From NCBI GenBank assembly GCA_963837715.1, contig CAWIOF010000003.1:124001-188000 (forward strand): DNA of 64,000 nucleotides, read 5' to 3'. Each line of letters begins with the position of its first letter. Position 1 is the stretch's first letter. Below are positions 18,923-28,021 of this stretch, in pieces. The notes under the pieces were generated by a model. That model had not been told where the DNA came from and did not search any database. It worked only from the letters and a program-made list of their open reading frames with translations. The translations under genes and the position numbers were made by a program. This stretch comes from JANYLB01 sp963837715 (GTDB lineage: Bacteria > Actinomycetota > Acidimicrobiia > IMCC26256 > JANYLB01).

Positions 18923-20029
18923 ATGACTCGTACTTCGCCGCGCTGGCGGTGGCTCGTAGCCGTGGTGCTCGTGCTCGGTGTTGCCGCCGCGGCCTGTGGC
19001 AGCGACAGCGACAGCAGTTCGACCGACAACACATCGGGTGGGAGCGGGAGCAGCAAGGAGCTCCCCGCCGCGACCATCACCGGATCGGGCTCCACCTTCC
19101 AGGCTGCCTACAACAACGAAGTGATCCAGGCGTTCAAGTCGGTGCAGCCCAACCTCACGGTCGTCTACCCGCCGACCAACTCCGGTGGGTCCGGCAAGGG
19201 CCAGACCGACCTCCAGGCCGAGCTCGTCGAGTTCGCCGGGTCCGACGGTGTGCCCAAGGAAGAGGAGCTCCCGCTCTACCAGGGCGGCGCACTCCTCTAC
19301 TTCCCGACGGTGGCGGGCCCGATCACGGTCTCCTACAACGTGTCGGGTGTCGACGGCCTCAAGCTCGACGGTGACGTGATCGCGCAGATCTTCCAGGGCC
19401 AGATCACGAAGTGGAACGACCCGGCGATCGCCGACCTCAACAGTGGAGTCGATCTCCCGGACGCCGACATCGTGGCGGTGCACCGGTCCGAGTCGTCGGG
19501 TACCACGGCCAACTTCACCAAGTACCTCACGCTGGCCGCGCCCGACACGTGGACGCTCGGCACCGACAAGACCATCGCCTGGACCGGCGGCCAAGCGGCC
19601 GAGGGCAACGGCGGGGTCACGAACGCGGTGAAGAGCACGCCGAACTCGATCGGCTACATCGACTACTCCGACGCGGTGGCCGGAGGATTGAGCTTCGCGT
19701 CGATCAAGAACAAGGACGGGAAGTACGTGAAGGCGAGCACGGAGTCGGCGTCGGCCGCGGTCGCGGGGGCCACGATCAACCCCGACCTCAGCTACGACCC
19801 GATCTACGCTCCCGGTGCGGACGCGTACGCGATCACCTCACCGACCTACATCCTGATCTACAAGAACCAGACGGATGCGGCGAAGGGCAACGCGATCAAG
19901 TCCTTCCTCGCCTACATCTACGGCGACGGACAGGAGATCGCGACGACGATCGACTACGCCCCGCTGTCGAGCGATCTGCTCGGCAAGGCGAAGGCGCAGC
20001 TCGACGACATCGTGATCCCGAAGAGCTGA
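18923..20029 (+). CDS. pstS: Phosphate-binding lipoprotein PstS (second set)
   Basis: Canonical PstS, 368 aa. Signal peptide with lipobox (VAAAACGS, Cys about 25), a Ser/Gly linker, then ATITGSGSTFQAAYNNEVIQ, the phosphate-loop segment TNSGGSGKGQTDLQ, FAGSDGVPKEEE, FQGQITKWNDPAIADLN, RSESSGTTANFTKYL and NSIGYIDYSDAV. It captures phosphate outside the membrane and delivers it to PstCA. The PHO-box-like repeats upstream and a hairpin directly after the gene suggest strong phosphate-regulated expression, with reduced read-through into pstC. Intact frame. Confidence 0.96.
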   Translation: MTRTSPRWRWLVAVVLVLGVAAAACGSDSDSSSTDNTSGGSGSSKELPAATITGSGSTFQAAYNNEVIQAFKSVQPNLTVVYPPTNSGGSGKGQTDLQAELVEFAGSDGVPKEEELPLYQGGALLYFPTVAGPITVSYNVSGVDGLKLDGDVIAQIFQGQITKWNDPAIADLNSGVDLPDADIVAVHRSESSGTTANFTKYLTLAAPDTWTLGTDKTIAWTGGQAAEGNGGVTNAVKSTPNSIGYIDYSDAVAGGLSFASIKNKDGKYVKASTESASAAVAGATINPDLSYDPIYAPGADAYAITSPTYILIYKNQTDAAKGNAIKSFLAYIYGDGQEIATTIDYAPLSSDLLGKAKAQLDDIVIPKS

Positions 20030-20042
20030 TCCACGGGAGCGG

Positions 20043-20071
20043 GGGGAGGGGAGCGCACAGCTCTCCTCCCC
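20043..20071 (+). terminator. Hairpin between pstS and pstC
   Basis: A 12-bp stem with one G-T mismatch (GGGGAGGGGAGC, loop GCACA, GCTCTCCTCCCC) 14 bp after the pstS stop. There is no T-tract. Such intercistronic hairpins usually stabilise or partly terminate the abundant binding-protein mRNA ahead of the permease genes. Confidence 0.55.
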
Positions 20072-20130
20072 ACCGTCTCCCACCGCACCACCGGTTTCTC
20101 TCACTGCTTCCCTCTCCCTGACGGACCACG

Positions 20131-21129
20131 ATGGCCCTCGACCTCCAACCTCCCCCCACCCGGCCCCCGGCCCCACGGCTCGCCGACGGCCGTCCGCCCG
20201 GGGTGATCACCGACACCGCATTCCGGTGGCTGGCGTTCGCGGCGGGGATGATGGTCCTGGTCATCCTCGGTCTGATCCTCTACTCCACGACCGAGCAGGC
20301 CTGGCCGGCGTTCCAGGCCGAGGGCATCGACTTCCTCATCACGAACGACTGGAACCCGGCCGCGCAGTCGTACGGCGCGTTGTCGTTCGTCTACGGCACC
20401 CTGCTCATCTCGGTGATCGCGTTGATCATCGCGGTGCCCGTGAGCCTCGGGATCGCACTGTTCATCACCGAGGTCGCGCCCGCATGGATGCGGCGACCCG
20501 TCGTGACCGTGATCGACCTCCTGGCGACGATCCCCTCGGTCGTCTTCGGGTTGTGGGGTGCCCTCGTCTTCGCGCCGTGGGTCCTCCCCAGGTACCAGGA
20601 CCTGACCGACACGTTCAGCGGCGTCCCGGTGCTCGGGAGCGTCCTGAACGGCACGCCGGTGTCGGCGAAGAGCTTCATGACCGCCGGGATCATCCTGGCG
20701 ATCATGGTGATCCCGATCGTCACCTCGATCACCCGCGAAGTGTTCGCGACGACCCCCGTCGCCCAGAAGGAGGGCGCGCTGGCTCTCGGCGCCACCCGCT
20801 GGGAGATGATCCGGGGTGCGGTGTTCCCGCACGCGCGGAGCGGCATCACCTCGGCGGTGTTGATCGGACTCGGCCGCGCGATCGGCGAGACGATCGCGGT
20901 GGTGCTCCTCATCGGGAGCCTCCCGAACAAGATCACCGCCGAGCTCTTCAGCCCGGGCGACTCGATGGCCTCGGTGATCGTGAGCCAGTTCGGTGAGGCG
21001 ACCGGGACGCACCGGTCCGCCCTCATCGGTCTCGGGGTGCTGCTGTTCGTCATCACGCTCATCGTCGGTGTGATCGCCCGGACCTTGATCGCCCGCTCCG
21101 ACCGCAAGCTCGGGATCGCGTCGCGATGA
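20131..21129 (+). CDS. pstC: Phosphate ABC transporter permease PstC (second set)
   Basis: 332 aa, six membrane helices expected. Landmarks: FAAGMMVLVILGLILYSTTE (first helix), ISLGIALFITE-like SLGIALFITEVAPAWMRR, LATIPSVVFGLWGALVF, coupling loop QKEGALALGATRWEMIRGAV and GRAIGETIAVVLLIG. Compared with the first-set PstC it is intact and about equally long. It overlaps pstA by ATGA. It forms the translocation pore with PstA, powered by PstB, and receives phosphate from the upstream PstS. Confidence 0.95.
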   Translation: MALDLQPPPTRPPAPRLADGRPPGVITDTAFRWLAFAAGMMVLVILGLILYSTTEQAWPAFQAEGIDFLITNDWNPAAQSYGALSFVYGTLLISVIALIIAVPVSLGIALFITEVAPAWMRRPVVTVIDLLATIPSVVFGLWGALVFAPWVLPRYQDLTDTFSGVPVLGSVLNGTPVSAKSFMTAGIILAIMVIPIVTSITREVFATTPVAQKEGALALGATRWEMIRGAVFPHARSGITSAVLIGLGRAIGETIAVVLLIGSLPNKITAELFSPGDSMASVIVSQFGEATGTHRSALIGLGVLLFVITLIVGVIARTLIARSDRKLGIASR

Positions 21130-22013
21130 CCGCACTCGAGGTGTCCCACCTCGGCGGAAGTCCGGGCCGGGGCCTCAGGAAGGTGAAGTCGACGATCGCG
21201 ACGATCGCGATCGTGGGTGCGTTCGTCGTCGCGCTGATCCCGCTCGCGCTGATCGTCGGGTACGTGATCTACCGCGGTGCGGCCGTCATCAACTGGGACT
21301 TCCTGACGGGCGAGATCGCGTACAGCCCCCGTTCGCCGAGCGGAGGGATCGGGCCCGCGATCGTCGGGACGCTGCTCATCACCGGTGCGGCGACGGCCAT
21401 GGCGGTTCCCCTCGGTGTGCTCGGCGGGATCTGGATCCACGAGTACGGCGCGGGCTCTCGCCTCGCGGCGTTCGTGCGCTTCCTCGCCGACGTCATGACG
21501 GGCGTCCCGTCGATCGTGATGGGCCTCTTCATCTACACGTTCATCGTGTTGAACACGAAGCAGACCAACGGGTTCGCGGGTGCCCTCGCGCTCGCGTGCC
21601 TGATGCTCCCGGTTGTGATCCGCACCACCGAAGAGATGTTGCGCCTGGTTCCCGCCGAACAGCGCGAAGCGAGCATGGCGCTCGGGAGCCGCAAGGCGCG
21701 CACGATCATGCGGGTGGTCCTCCCGGCCGCGACACCCGGGATCGTGAGCGGAGCCCTGCTCGCCGTCGCCCGGGCCGCGGGCGAGACCGCGCCGCTCCTC
21801 TTCGTGATCGGATTCACGTTCACGACCAACACCAAGCTGCTCAGCGGCGGGAACACGGCGCTCTCGGTCCAGATCTACGGCAACGCCGCATCGGCCTTCG
21901 AAGCGGCCCAGGACCGGGCCTGGGGTGCCGCACTCACGCTCATCGTGCTCGTCTTCGTGTTCACCATCGCGGCACGGATCGTTTCGGCGTTGTTCGTCAG
22001 AAAGCAGGGATGA
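21126..22013 (+). CDS. pstA: Phosphate ABC transporter permease PstA (second set)
   Basis: 295 aa, the usual PstA length, unlike the extended first-set copy. Landmarks: VAALIPLALIVGYVIYRG-like VALIPLALIVGYVIYRG, FLTGEIAYSPRSPSGGIGPA, MTGVPSIVMGLFIYTF, the coupling loop REASMALGSRKARTIMRVVL and AVARAAGETAPLLFV. The start overlaps the pstC stop and the stop is directly followed by pstB. Intact frame. Confidence 0.95.
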   Translation: MTALEVSHLGGSPGRGLRKVKSTIATIAIVGAFVVALIPLALIVGYVIYRGAAVINWDFLTGEIAYSPRSPSGGIGPAIVGTLLITGAATAMAVPLGVLGGIWIHEYGAGSRLAAFVRFLADVMTGVPSIVMGLFIYTFIVLNTKQTNGFAGALALACLMLPVVIRTTEEMLRLVPAEQREASMALGSRKARTIMRVVLPAATPGIVSGALLAVARAAGETAPLLFVIGFTFTTNTKLLSGGNTALSVQIYGNAASAFEAAQDRAWGAALTLIVLVFVFTIAARIVSALFVRKQG

Positions 22014-22014
22014 G

Positions 22015-22953
22015 ATGGGCACCACCGGCATTCGAGCCGCTACCGTGACCGACACCGTGAGTGAAGCCTCCATCACGACCAGGTTCCATCCGCCGGCGGT
22101 CGATTCGCCGACCGGCGATGCTCCCGCGGAGCCCACACCCGACGACCTCGTGGGCGAGCCGACGCCCGAACGGGCCCGTCAGGTCGTCTTCGAGGTCTCA
22201 GGCCTGAGCGTCCACTACGGGGCTGCGCTCGCGATCGAAGGGGTCGATCTCGAGGTGGCCGCCAACGAGATCACCGCGTTCATCGGCCCGTCGGGATGCG
22301 GCAAGACCACGGTGCTCCGCTGTCTGAACCGGATGCACGACCTCACGCCCGGCGCCCGGGTGGGCGGGTCGGTCCGGTACCACGGTGAAGATCTCTATGC
22401 ACCCAAGGTCGACGCGGCGGAGGTCCGGCGCCGGATCGGGATGGTGTTCCAGAAACCGAACCCGTTCCCGAAATCGATCTACGACAACGTCGCCTACGGC
22501 CCGAGGATCAGTCGCGAGAAGGGCAAGCTCGACGACATCGTCGAGCTGGCGCTGACGCGTGCCGCGCTGTGGGACGAAGTCAAGGACAAGCTCAAGAAGA
22601 GCGCGTTCGCGCTCTCCGGTGGCCAGCAGCAGCGGCTCTGCATCGCCCGCGCGCTCGCAGTCCAGCCCGACGTCGTGCTGATGGACGAGCCGTGCTCCGC
22701 GCTCGACCCGATCGCAACCAGTCGGATCGAAGATCTCATGGCCGAGCTCAAGCGTGAGTACACGATCGTCATCGTCACCCACAACATGCAGCAGGCCGCC
22801 CGCGTGTCCGACATGACGGCGTTCTTCACCGCCGAGCTCGACGAAGCCGGCCACCGGCGCGGGAAGCTCGTCGAGTACGACAAGACCGAGGCGATGTTCA
22901 CCTCACCGTCCGACTCCCGCACCGAGGGCTACATCACCGGACGGTTCGGCTAG
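22015..22953 (+). CDS. pstB: Phosphate ABC transporter ATP-binding protein PstB (second set)
   Basis: 312 aa with a nonstandard N-terminal extension of about 55 residues rich in Pro, Thr and acidic residues before the ABC domain. Walker A GPSGCGKTT, MVFQKPNPFPKSIYDNVAYG, signature LSGGQQQRLCIARAL, Walker B VVLMDEPCSALDP and switch His IVTHNMQQA are complete. Start ATG 22015 follows the pstA stop by one base with GGGA upstream; GTG 22045 is a possible shorter start. The kinase gene begins directly after the stop, so transport and signalling genes are one transcription unit. Confidence 0.95.
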   Translation: MGTTGIRAATVTDTVSEASITTRFHPPAVDSPTGDAPAEPTPDDLVGEPTPERARQVVFEVSGLSVHYGAALAIEGVDLEVAANEITAFIGPSGCGKTTVLRCLNRMHDLTPGARVGGSVRYHGEDLYAPKVDAAEVRRRIGMVFQKPNPFPKSIYDNVAYGPRISREKGKLDDIVELALTRAALWDEVKDKLKKSAFALSGGQQQRLCIARALAVQPDVVLMDEPCSALDPIATSRIEDLMAELKREYTIVIVTHNMQQAARVSDMTAFFTAELDEAGHRRGKLVEYDKTEAMFTSPSDSRTEGYITGRFG

Positions 22954-24233
22954 GTGACGACCGTGCTGCTCGCCGTCGCAGTGGTCGTCGCGACGGTCGC
23001 ACTGGTGGTGGTCTGGCGATCAGGTCGTTCGGTCCGCGTGGAGCTCGACACGATCGCGACCGCGTCTGGCCGATGACCGGCGCGATCCCCCGGCCGGGAT
23101 CGAGACCGTGTTCGGCTATCTCGAGCAGGCCGCGGAGGAGGCGCACAGCTCCGCCAACGCCGCCGAGGCCGATCGGGACCGGTTCTACGAGGCGCTCCGT
23201 GCTCACGGCGACGGGGTGGTGGTCATCGACTCCAGCGGTACGACCGTGCTCCGGAACGCAGCGGCCGAGCGCTACCACGCCGCCCGTCACGCAGACGCGC
23301 TCGCCGAAGCCGCGATCGACGAGCTGCTCGAACTGGCGCGGCGTGGCGAGGGCGGACATCGCGAGCTGACGTTGTTCGGTCCGCCGCGCGAGGTGTTGTC
23401 GGTCCGGGCCGTTCCCCTGCGTGATGGCGCCGGGGTGATCGGTGCTGTCGCCTACATCCGCGACGTGTCCGAGACCCGCCGCACGGAATCGGTGCGACGC
23501 GACTTCGTGGCCAACGTGAGTCACGAGCTGAAGACCCCGATCGGTGCGCTCGCGCTCCTCGCCGAGACCATGTCCACCGGCGGGGATCCCGTGGTGATGC
23601 ACCAGCTCGCGGAACGGGTGTTGCGCGAGGCCGACCGGCTCGCGCAGATCGTCGATGACCTGCTCGACCTCAGCCTGATCGAGGCCCAGGAGGCGCCGAC
23701 GCGGGAGCCGACTCCCGTTGCCATGGTCGTGGCCGAGGCTGTGGAACGTGTGAAGGCGCAGGCCGAGGCGGCCGGGATCCCGCTGCTCGCGGGCGAGATC
23801 GCACCCGAGCTCGTCGTTTCCTGCGACCACCGACAGCTCGTCGAGCGCGTTGACCAACCTGTTCGACAACGCGGTGAAGTACTCCGACGCCGGCCGACCG
23901 ATCGAGTGCACCGTGGTCACCGACGACGGCTCGCCCTCGAGGGTGTCGATCACCGTGCGTGATCACGGCCCCGGGATCCCTTCGCGCGACCTCGAACGGG
24001 TCTTCGAGCGGTTCTACCGGGTCGACCGGGCCCGGAGTCGGGCGACCGGAGGGACGGGCCTCGGCCTCGCCATCGTCCGGCACGTGGCGCACGCCCACGG
24101 TGGAGAGGTGACCGTCGAATCCATCGAGGGGGAGGGCTCAGCCTTCACCCTCACGCTCCCGCTCGCCGAGCCGACCCGTCGGGGCGGCCGCCGACCCGAG
24201 TTCCCGAACGACGCCATGCAGGAGGCTTCATGA
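22954..24233 (+). CDS. senX3: SenX3/PhoR-type sensor histidine kinase, frame broken twice
   Basis: Sensor of the phosphate two-component system. One N-terminal membrane helix (VLLAVAVVVATVALVVVW), a short PAS-like region (YEALRAHGDGVVVIDSSG), the phosphoacceptor box FVANVSHELKTPIGAL, then the ATPase domain with N box NLFDNAVKYS, G1 DHGPGIP and G2 GGTGLGLAIVRHVAHAHGG. Lack of a large outer sensor domain fits SenX3, which senses through Pst/PhoU. Frame breaks, each one extra base, lie near 23066-23069 (after TIATAS) and 23830-23838 (DHRQLV to SALTNLF). The second is not in a homopolymer. GTG start directly after the pstB stop; the stop overlaps the regulator (ATGA). Confidence 0.85.
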
Positions 24234-24955
24234 CCGGGCGGCCGACCATCCTCGTGGTCGACGACGAGCAGTCGTACCGCGACGCGCTCGCCGTCGCGCT
24301 CGAGCGCGAGGGCTTCGACGTCGTGCTCGCGGCCGACGGCGCGGAGGCCATCGAGCGCTTCGACGCGACCCATCCGCAACTCGTGCTGCTCGACGTGATG
24401 CTCCCCAAGGTGTCGGGCATCGACGTGTGCCGGGAGATCCGGACGCGGTCGCGTGTCCCGATCATCATGGTCACGGCCCGCAACGCGGAGATCGACGCGG
24501 TGGTGGGCCTCGAGGTCGGCGCCGACGACTACGTGACGAAGCCGTTCCGGTTGCGTGAGCTGGTGGCGCGGGTCCGAGCCGGCCTGCGCCGCAGTCCCTC
24601 CGACGACGACCTTCCGGCCGACCACACCGAACAGCTCGAAGTCGGCGACGTGCGACTCGACGCGGCGCGCCACGAGGTGTTCGTGCGCGACGATCTCGTC
24701 GCCTTGCCGTTGAAGGAGTTCGAGCTGCTCGAGCTGCTGCTCGCCAACGCCGGGCGGGTGCTCACCCGAGACGTGCTGATCGACCGGATCTGGGGTCCGA
24801 ACTACTTCGGTGACACCAAGACGCTCGACGTGCACGTGAAGCGGCTCCGGGCGAAGATCGAAGCCGATCCTGCGAACCCGGCGCGGATCGTCACCGTCCG
24901 CGGCGTCGGCTACCGCTACGAGAAGACCCGCGCGACGACCCCTTCCGCTTCGTAG
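24230..24955 (+). CDS. regX3: RegX3/PhoP-type response regulator
   Basis: 241 aa OmpR/PhoB-class regulator. Receiver domain: acidic pocket VVDDEQ, phosphoacceptor Asp in LVLLDVMLPKVSG (about residue 54), Thr in MVTARN and Lys in YVTKPF. The C-terminal winged helix includes LPLKEFELLELLLANAGRVLTRDVLIDRIWG and DVHVKRLRAKIE, VRGVGYRYE. It should bind the PHO-box-like repeats found upstream of pst1, pst2 and ppk1. Coupled to the kinase by ATGA. Intact. Confidence 0.95.
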   Translation: MTGRPTILVVDDEQSYRDALAVALEREGFDVVLAADGAEAIERFDATHPQLVLLDVMLPKVSGIDVCREIRTRSRVPIIMVTARNAEIDAVVGLEVGADDYVTKPFRLRELVARVRAGLRRSPSDDDLPADHTEQLEVGDVRLDAARHEVFVRDDLVALPLKEFELLELLLANAGRVLTRDVLIDRIWGPNYFGDTKTLDVHVKRLRAKIEADPANPARIVTVRGVGYRYEKTRATTPSAS

Positions 24956-25316
24956 CCTCTGGGAGAAGATCGTCGACGACCACATGGAGGCCGACGAGCT
25001 CGTCGGCCGCTTCGGCGGGTTCCTCCTCGACCACGAGCGGTGCCGCGGGGATCGCGAGACCGGCGGCGAGGTCGGCCAGCTGCGCGCGTGCGCTCACCGG
25101 TGGTTCGGGGGCCTCGAGATCGCGGGGTTCGGGTGCCGGGGCCCACGAGGCCAGCGACGTGATGACGTCGGGCGCACGCGAGTCGACCGGCTCGGCGGTG
25201 GCCGGGTTGGCGACCACCGCCGGGACCGACACCACCGATGGCGGTGTCGGCTGCACGTTCTCTTCCGACTGGTCGCCGGATTCCCAACCCTCACCGAGCA
25301 GATCCGAGATCTTCAT
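24891..25316 (-). CDS. Hypothetical acidic/Pro-rich protein
   Basis: Predicted 141 residues, not recognised. It begins MKISDLLGEGWESGD, continues with a Pro/Val/Ala/Glu-rich low-complexity middle and ends in a basic Ser/Arg/Gly tail (KRKGSSRGSSRSGSRRRGR). No signal peptide or membrane helix. The last 65 bp overlap the 3' end of the response-regulator gene on the other strand, which makes the C-terminus doubtful; the true end may be elsewhere if a base is wrong here as in nearby genes. AGGGAACGG upstream is a possible ribosome site. Confidence 0.45.
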   Translation of the reverse strand: MKISDLLGEGWESGDQSEENVQPTPPSVVSVPAVVANPATAEPVDSRAPDVITSLASWAPAPEPRDLEAPEPPVSARAQLADLAAGLAIPAAPLVVEEEPAEAADELVGLHVVVDDLLPEATKRKGSSRGSSRSGSRRRGR

Positions 25317-25357
25317 GGCATCCGTTCCCTGACTCTGGGGCGATCCGTCATTCCCTG

Positions 25358-25399
25358 GTGTTGCGGTCTCTGGTGTTGCGGTCTCTGGTGTTCCGGTGG
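25358..25399. repeat. Short tandem repeat, 15-bp unit
   Basis: Unit GGTGTTGCGGTCTCT occurs twice exactly and a third time in degraded form between the hypothetical gene and the peroxiredoxin stop. It looks like a local replication-slippage product; no function is evident. Confidence 0.7.
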
Positions 25400-25412
25400 T
25401 GCCGGTGTCGCT

Positions 25413-25871
25413 TCACAACTTGGCGAGCGCGTCCTCGTACTCGGCCTTGGCGCGGGGCGTCGCGAGATTCGCAGAAGCGAACGTGGCGGTCACGTTGCCC
25501 TGCTTGTCGATCACGAACGTGGCCCGGTTCGCGCAGCCCAGCTGATCGTTGAACACCCCGTAGGCCTTCGCCACGGCGCCGTGGGGCCAGAAGTCGCTGA
25601 GCACGGGGAAGGTGTAGCCCTGGGCTTCGGCCCACTGGGCCTGCGCGTGCCGGGTGTCGCAGGAGATCGCGAGGACCTGCGCCTCGGCGGCGTCGAACGC
25701 CGACGGGTCGTCGCGGATCTCGCAGAGCTCGCCCTGGCAGACGCCCGTGAACGTGAACGGGTAGAACACGATGACGACGTTCTTCTTGCCCCGGAAGTCG
25801 GCCAGACTGACGTCTTGACCCGACTGGTCCTTGAGCGTGAACTCGGGTGCTTCCTGGCCGACTTCGACCAT
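25413..25871 (-). CDS. AhpE-type one-Cys peroxiredoxin
   Basis: 152 aa thioredoxin-fold peroxidase that reduces peroxides. The active-site segment FYPFTFTGVCQGELCEIRD carries the peroxidatic Cys (about 45) after PxxxTxxC, plus a further Cys five residues later; VLSDFWPHGAVAKAYGVFN and NRATFVIDKQGNV match mycobacterial AhpE closely. Clear AGGAGG seven bases before the ATG. Single gene; reductant unknown. Confidence 0.93.
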   Translation of the reverse strand: MVEVGQEAPEFTLKDQSGQDVSLADFRGKKNVVIVFYPFTFTGVCQGELCEIRDDPSAFDAAEAQVLAISCDTRHAQAQWAEAQGYTFPVLSDFWPHGAVAKAYGVFNDQLGCANRATFVIDKQGNVTATFASANLATPRAKAEYEDALAKL

Positions 25872-25943
25872 GTGTGTGCCTCCTGGAGCTGGGACGGGAC
25901 ATCGGAACGGCAGGGGGCCGTTCGGATGATGGTCCCAGGGAAT

Positions 25944-26765
25944 CTACGGCCTGATGCCGCGATTGCTTGAGCGGGCCGCCGGAAGTTCACCGAGGAGTGA
26001 CGCGGCGACACCGTCGAACGGGGCCTGTTCCAGCACCGGGAGGGGGGTCACCGAGCAATAGCCGGCGGTGAGCACGGCGAGGTCGGTGTCTTCGTCGGGG
26101 AGCACGTCGTTTCCCGTGAAATCCAGGAGCAACTCGCCGCCGCTGTGGTCGGCAGAGGCGGCCCAGACCGTTCCGTAGGGCGCGAGGCGGGCCTCTCTGA
26201 CCCCGAGGACCTCGTGGAACGGGCGGTTCGGGGCGTTCAGGTTCAGGACCCGGGGTGGGTTCGACGGCTCGGCGACCCAGGGGATGGCGGCGAGGGCGAA
26301 GCGCGCGGCGGTGTCCCATTGGTACTCATCGGCGTCGGTCGTGTCCCAGCCCGCGGGCGACCGGACGCTCACCGCGAGCCCGGGCACCCCGAGTCCGGCC
26401 GCGGTCAATGCCGCACCCACCGTGCCCGAGTGGAGCACGAGGTGGCCCGTGTTCGCGCCGGGGTTCACGCCCGACGCCACGAGTTCGGGCACCGGCCCGA
26501 AGCCGCCGAGACATGCCGCGTAGACGGCGGTGGCAGGGGGCGCGTCGATGGCGAGCACCGGGACGCCGCTGGGTGTCTCCCAGCCGTGCTCGACGACGGG
26601 GATCGACGTGTTGCGGTGGATGGGCCCGATCGCGGCGCTGCTCCCGCTGCGTTCGCTCGTGGGGGCGACGACCATCACGTCGTGGCCGGCGTCGTGCAAC
26701 ACGCCCGCGAGCGCCATGATCCCGGGCGACTCCACCCCGTCGTCGTTCGTGACCAGGATCCTCAT
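25944..26765 (-). CDS. surE: 5'/3'-nucleotidase SurE
   Basis: 273 aa metal-dependent phosphatase of nucleoside monophosphates, reported in the family also to act on short polyphosphate. Metal ligands lie in RILVTNDDGVESPG at the N-terminus, SERSGSS near residue 42, and the SGVNPGANTG loop near 110. The start at 26765 places RILVTNDDG at the usual position; an upstream in-frame ATG would add 30 unrelated residues. It sits in a region rich in phosphorus genes, but is divergent from the phosphonate-type pair with about 137 bp between starts. Confidence 0.93.
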   Translation of the reverse strand: MRILVTNDDGVESPGIMALAGVLHDAGHDVMVVAPTSERSGSSAAIGPIHRNTSIPVVEHGWETPSGVPVLAIDAPPATAVYAACLGGFGPVPELVASGVNPGANTGHLVLHSGTVGAALTAAGLGVPGLAVSVRSPAGWDTTDADEYQWDTAARFALAAIPWVAEPSNPPRVLNLNAPNRPFHEVLGVREARLAPYGTVWAASADHSGGELLLDFTGNDVLPDEDTDLAVLTAGYCSVTPLPVLEQAPFDGVAASLLGELPAARSSNRGIRP

Positions 26766-26902
26766 GGCGTCGACGCTACCCATGGTGGTGGTCGCCCGGG
26801 GAACGATCAGGGGCGCGCCGGGGAACGAACGGGTGAACGGGAGCTTGATGTTCACCGTGCCGGGTTGCTTCGCGGTACCGGTGCAGGTCAGCCTCGTCGC
26901 CG

Positions 26903-28021
26903 ATGACGTCTCCCAGGGCTCGGGTGGTGGTGGTCGGAGGCGGCGTGATCGGGACGATGCACGCCTGGGCGGCCCGGCGGCGGGGTCACGAGGTGCGCCA
27001 GCTCGAAGCCGACGCGGAGCCCCGACGAGCCTCGGTGCGGAACTTCGGTCTCGTCTGGGTCAGCGGACGCGCGCCCGGCCGGGAGCTCGACCTCGCGTTG
27101 CGCGCCCGCGAGTTGTGGGAGGAGCTCGGGACTGCCATCGGCGGCATCGGGTTCCGGCCCGACGGATCGTTGACCGTCGCTCAGCACCCGGCGGAGCTCG
27201 CGGTGATGGCGGAGCTGGTGGCCCAGCCCGATGCCGAGCGGCGGGGCGTGCAACTCCTCGACGCCGAAGCGACCCGCGTGCAGAACCCCGCGGTCCGGGG
27301 TGAGCTCCTCGGCGCGTTGTTCTGTTCGCGCGATGCGGTGGTGGAACCCCGCCAGGTGCTCCCGGCGGTGCGGGCGCACCTGGCTGCCGGCGGCGGCTAC
27401 GAGTTCGTTCCCGGCCGGGTGGCGACGCGCGTCGAGCCGGGACGTGTGGTCGACCACACCGGCGCGGTGCACGAGGGGGATCTCGTGGTGGTGTGCCCCG
27501 GCGCGATGCACGATGGCGTCGCGGCCGAGTTCCTCGCCGATGCGCCGGTGCGGCGGTGTCGACTGCAGATGTTGCAGACCCTGCCGTTCGGTGAGCGCCT
27601 CACCACCGCCCTCGCCGACGGCGACTCGTTGCGGTACTACCCGGCGTTCGATCTCCCCTCGGCAGCTGCGCTCCCGCCTCCGGCACCGGTGGTGGCCGAG
27701 TACCGCGCGCAGCTCCTCGTGGCGCAGCGCGGCACGGGTGAGCTCACCATCGGCGACACCCACCACTACGACGAGCCCTACGACTTCGCCGTCGACGAGA
27801 CGCCATACGGCCACCTGCTCGGCCGGGCGGAATCGCTGTTCGGTCGCCGGCTCCCGGCGGTGCAGCGCCGCTGGGCCGGTGTGTACTCGCAGGCGACCGA
27901 CGACAGCCCGTGCGTGCGAGTGCGGCCCGATCCGGGCATCGTTGTCGTGACCGGGCTCGGCGGCCGGGGGATGACGCTGTCGCCCGCGGTTGCCGAAGAG
28001 ACCATGGAGGACCTCTCGTGA
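26903..28021 (+). CDS. TIGR03364-like FAD-dependent oxidoreductase (aminophosphonate-associated)
   Basis: 372 aa glycine-oxidase-like flavoenzyme. The dinucleotide fold is at the N-terminus (ARVVVVGGGVIGTMHAWAA) with the RRASVRNFGLVWVSG segment characteristic of this subfamily, and GLGGRGMTLSPAVAEE closes the FAD site. The family is defined by its neighbourhood with phosphonatase-like genes; some members are reported to oxidise 2-aminoethylphosphonate or its N-methyl form to phosphonoacetaldehyde. Here the stop overlaps the phosphonatase-like gene, supporting a sequential pathway. Substrate is inferred from family and context only. Confidence 0.85.
   Translation: MTSPRARVVVVGGGVIGTMHAWAARRRGHEVRQLEADAEPRRASVRNFGLVWVSGRAPGRELDLALRARELWEELGTAIGGIGFRPDGSLTVAQHPAELAVMAELVAQPDAERRGVQLLDAEATRVQNPAVRGELLGALFCSRDAVVEPRQVLPAVRAHLAAGGGYEFVPGRVATRVEPGRVVDHTGAVHEGDLVVVCPGAMHDGVAAEFLADAPVRRCRLQMLQTLPFGERLTTALADGDSLRYYPAFDLPSAAALPPPAPVVAEYRAQLLVAQRGTGELTIGDTHHYDEPYDFAVDETPYGHLLGRAESLFGRRLPAVQRRWAGVYSQATDDSPCVRVRPDPGIVVVTGLGGRGMTLSPAVAEETMEDLS

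Noticed and set aside
26849..26875. PHO box before the FAD oxidoreductase
   Set aside because: Only one GTTCACC core is present and the next 11-bp units do not match, unlike the three sites reported.
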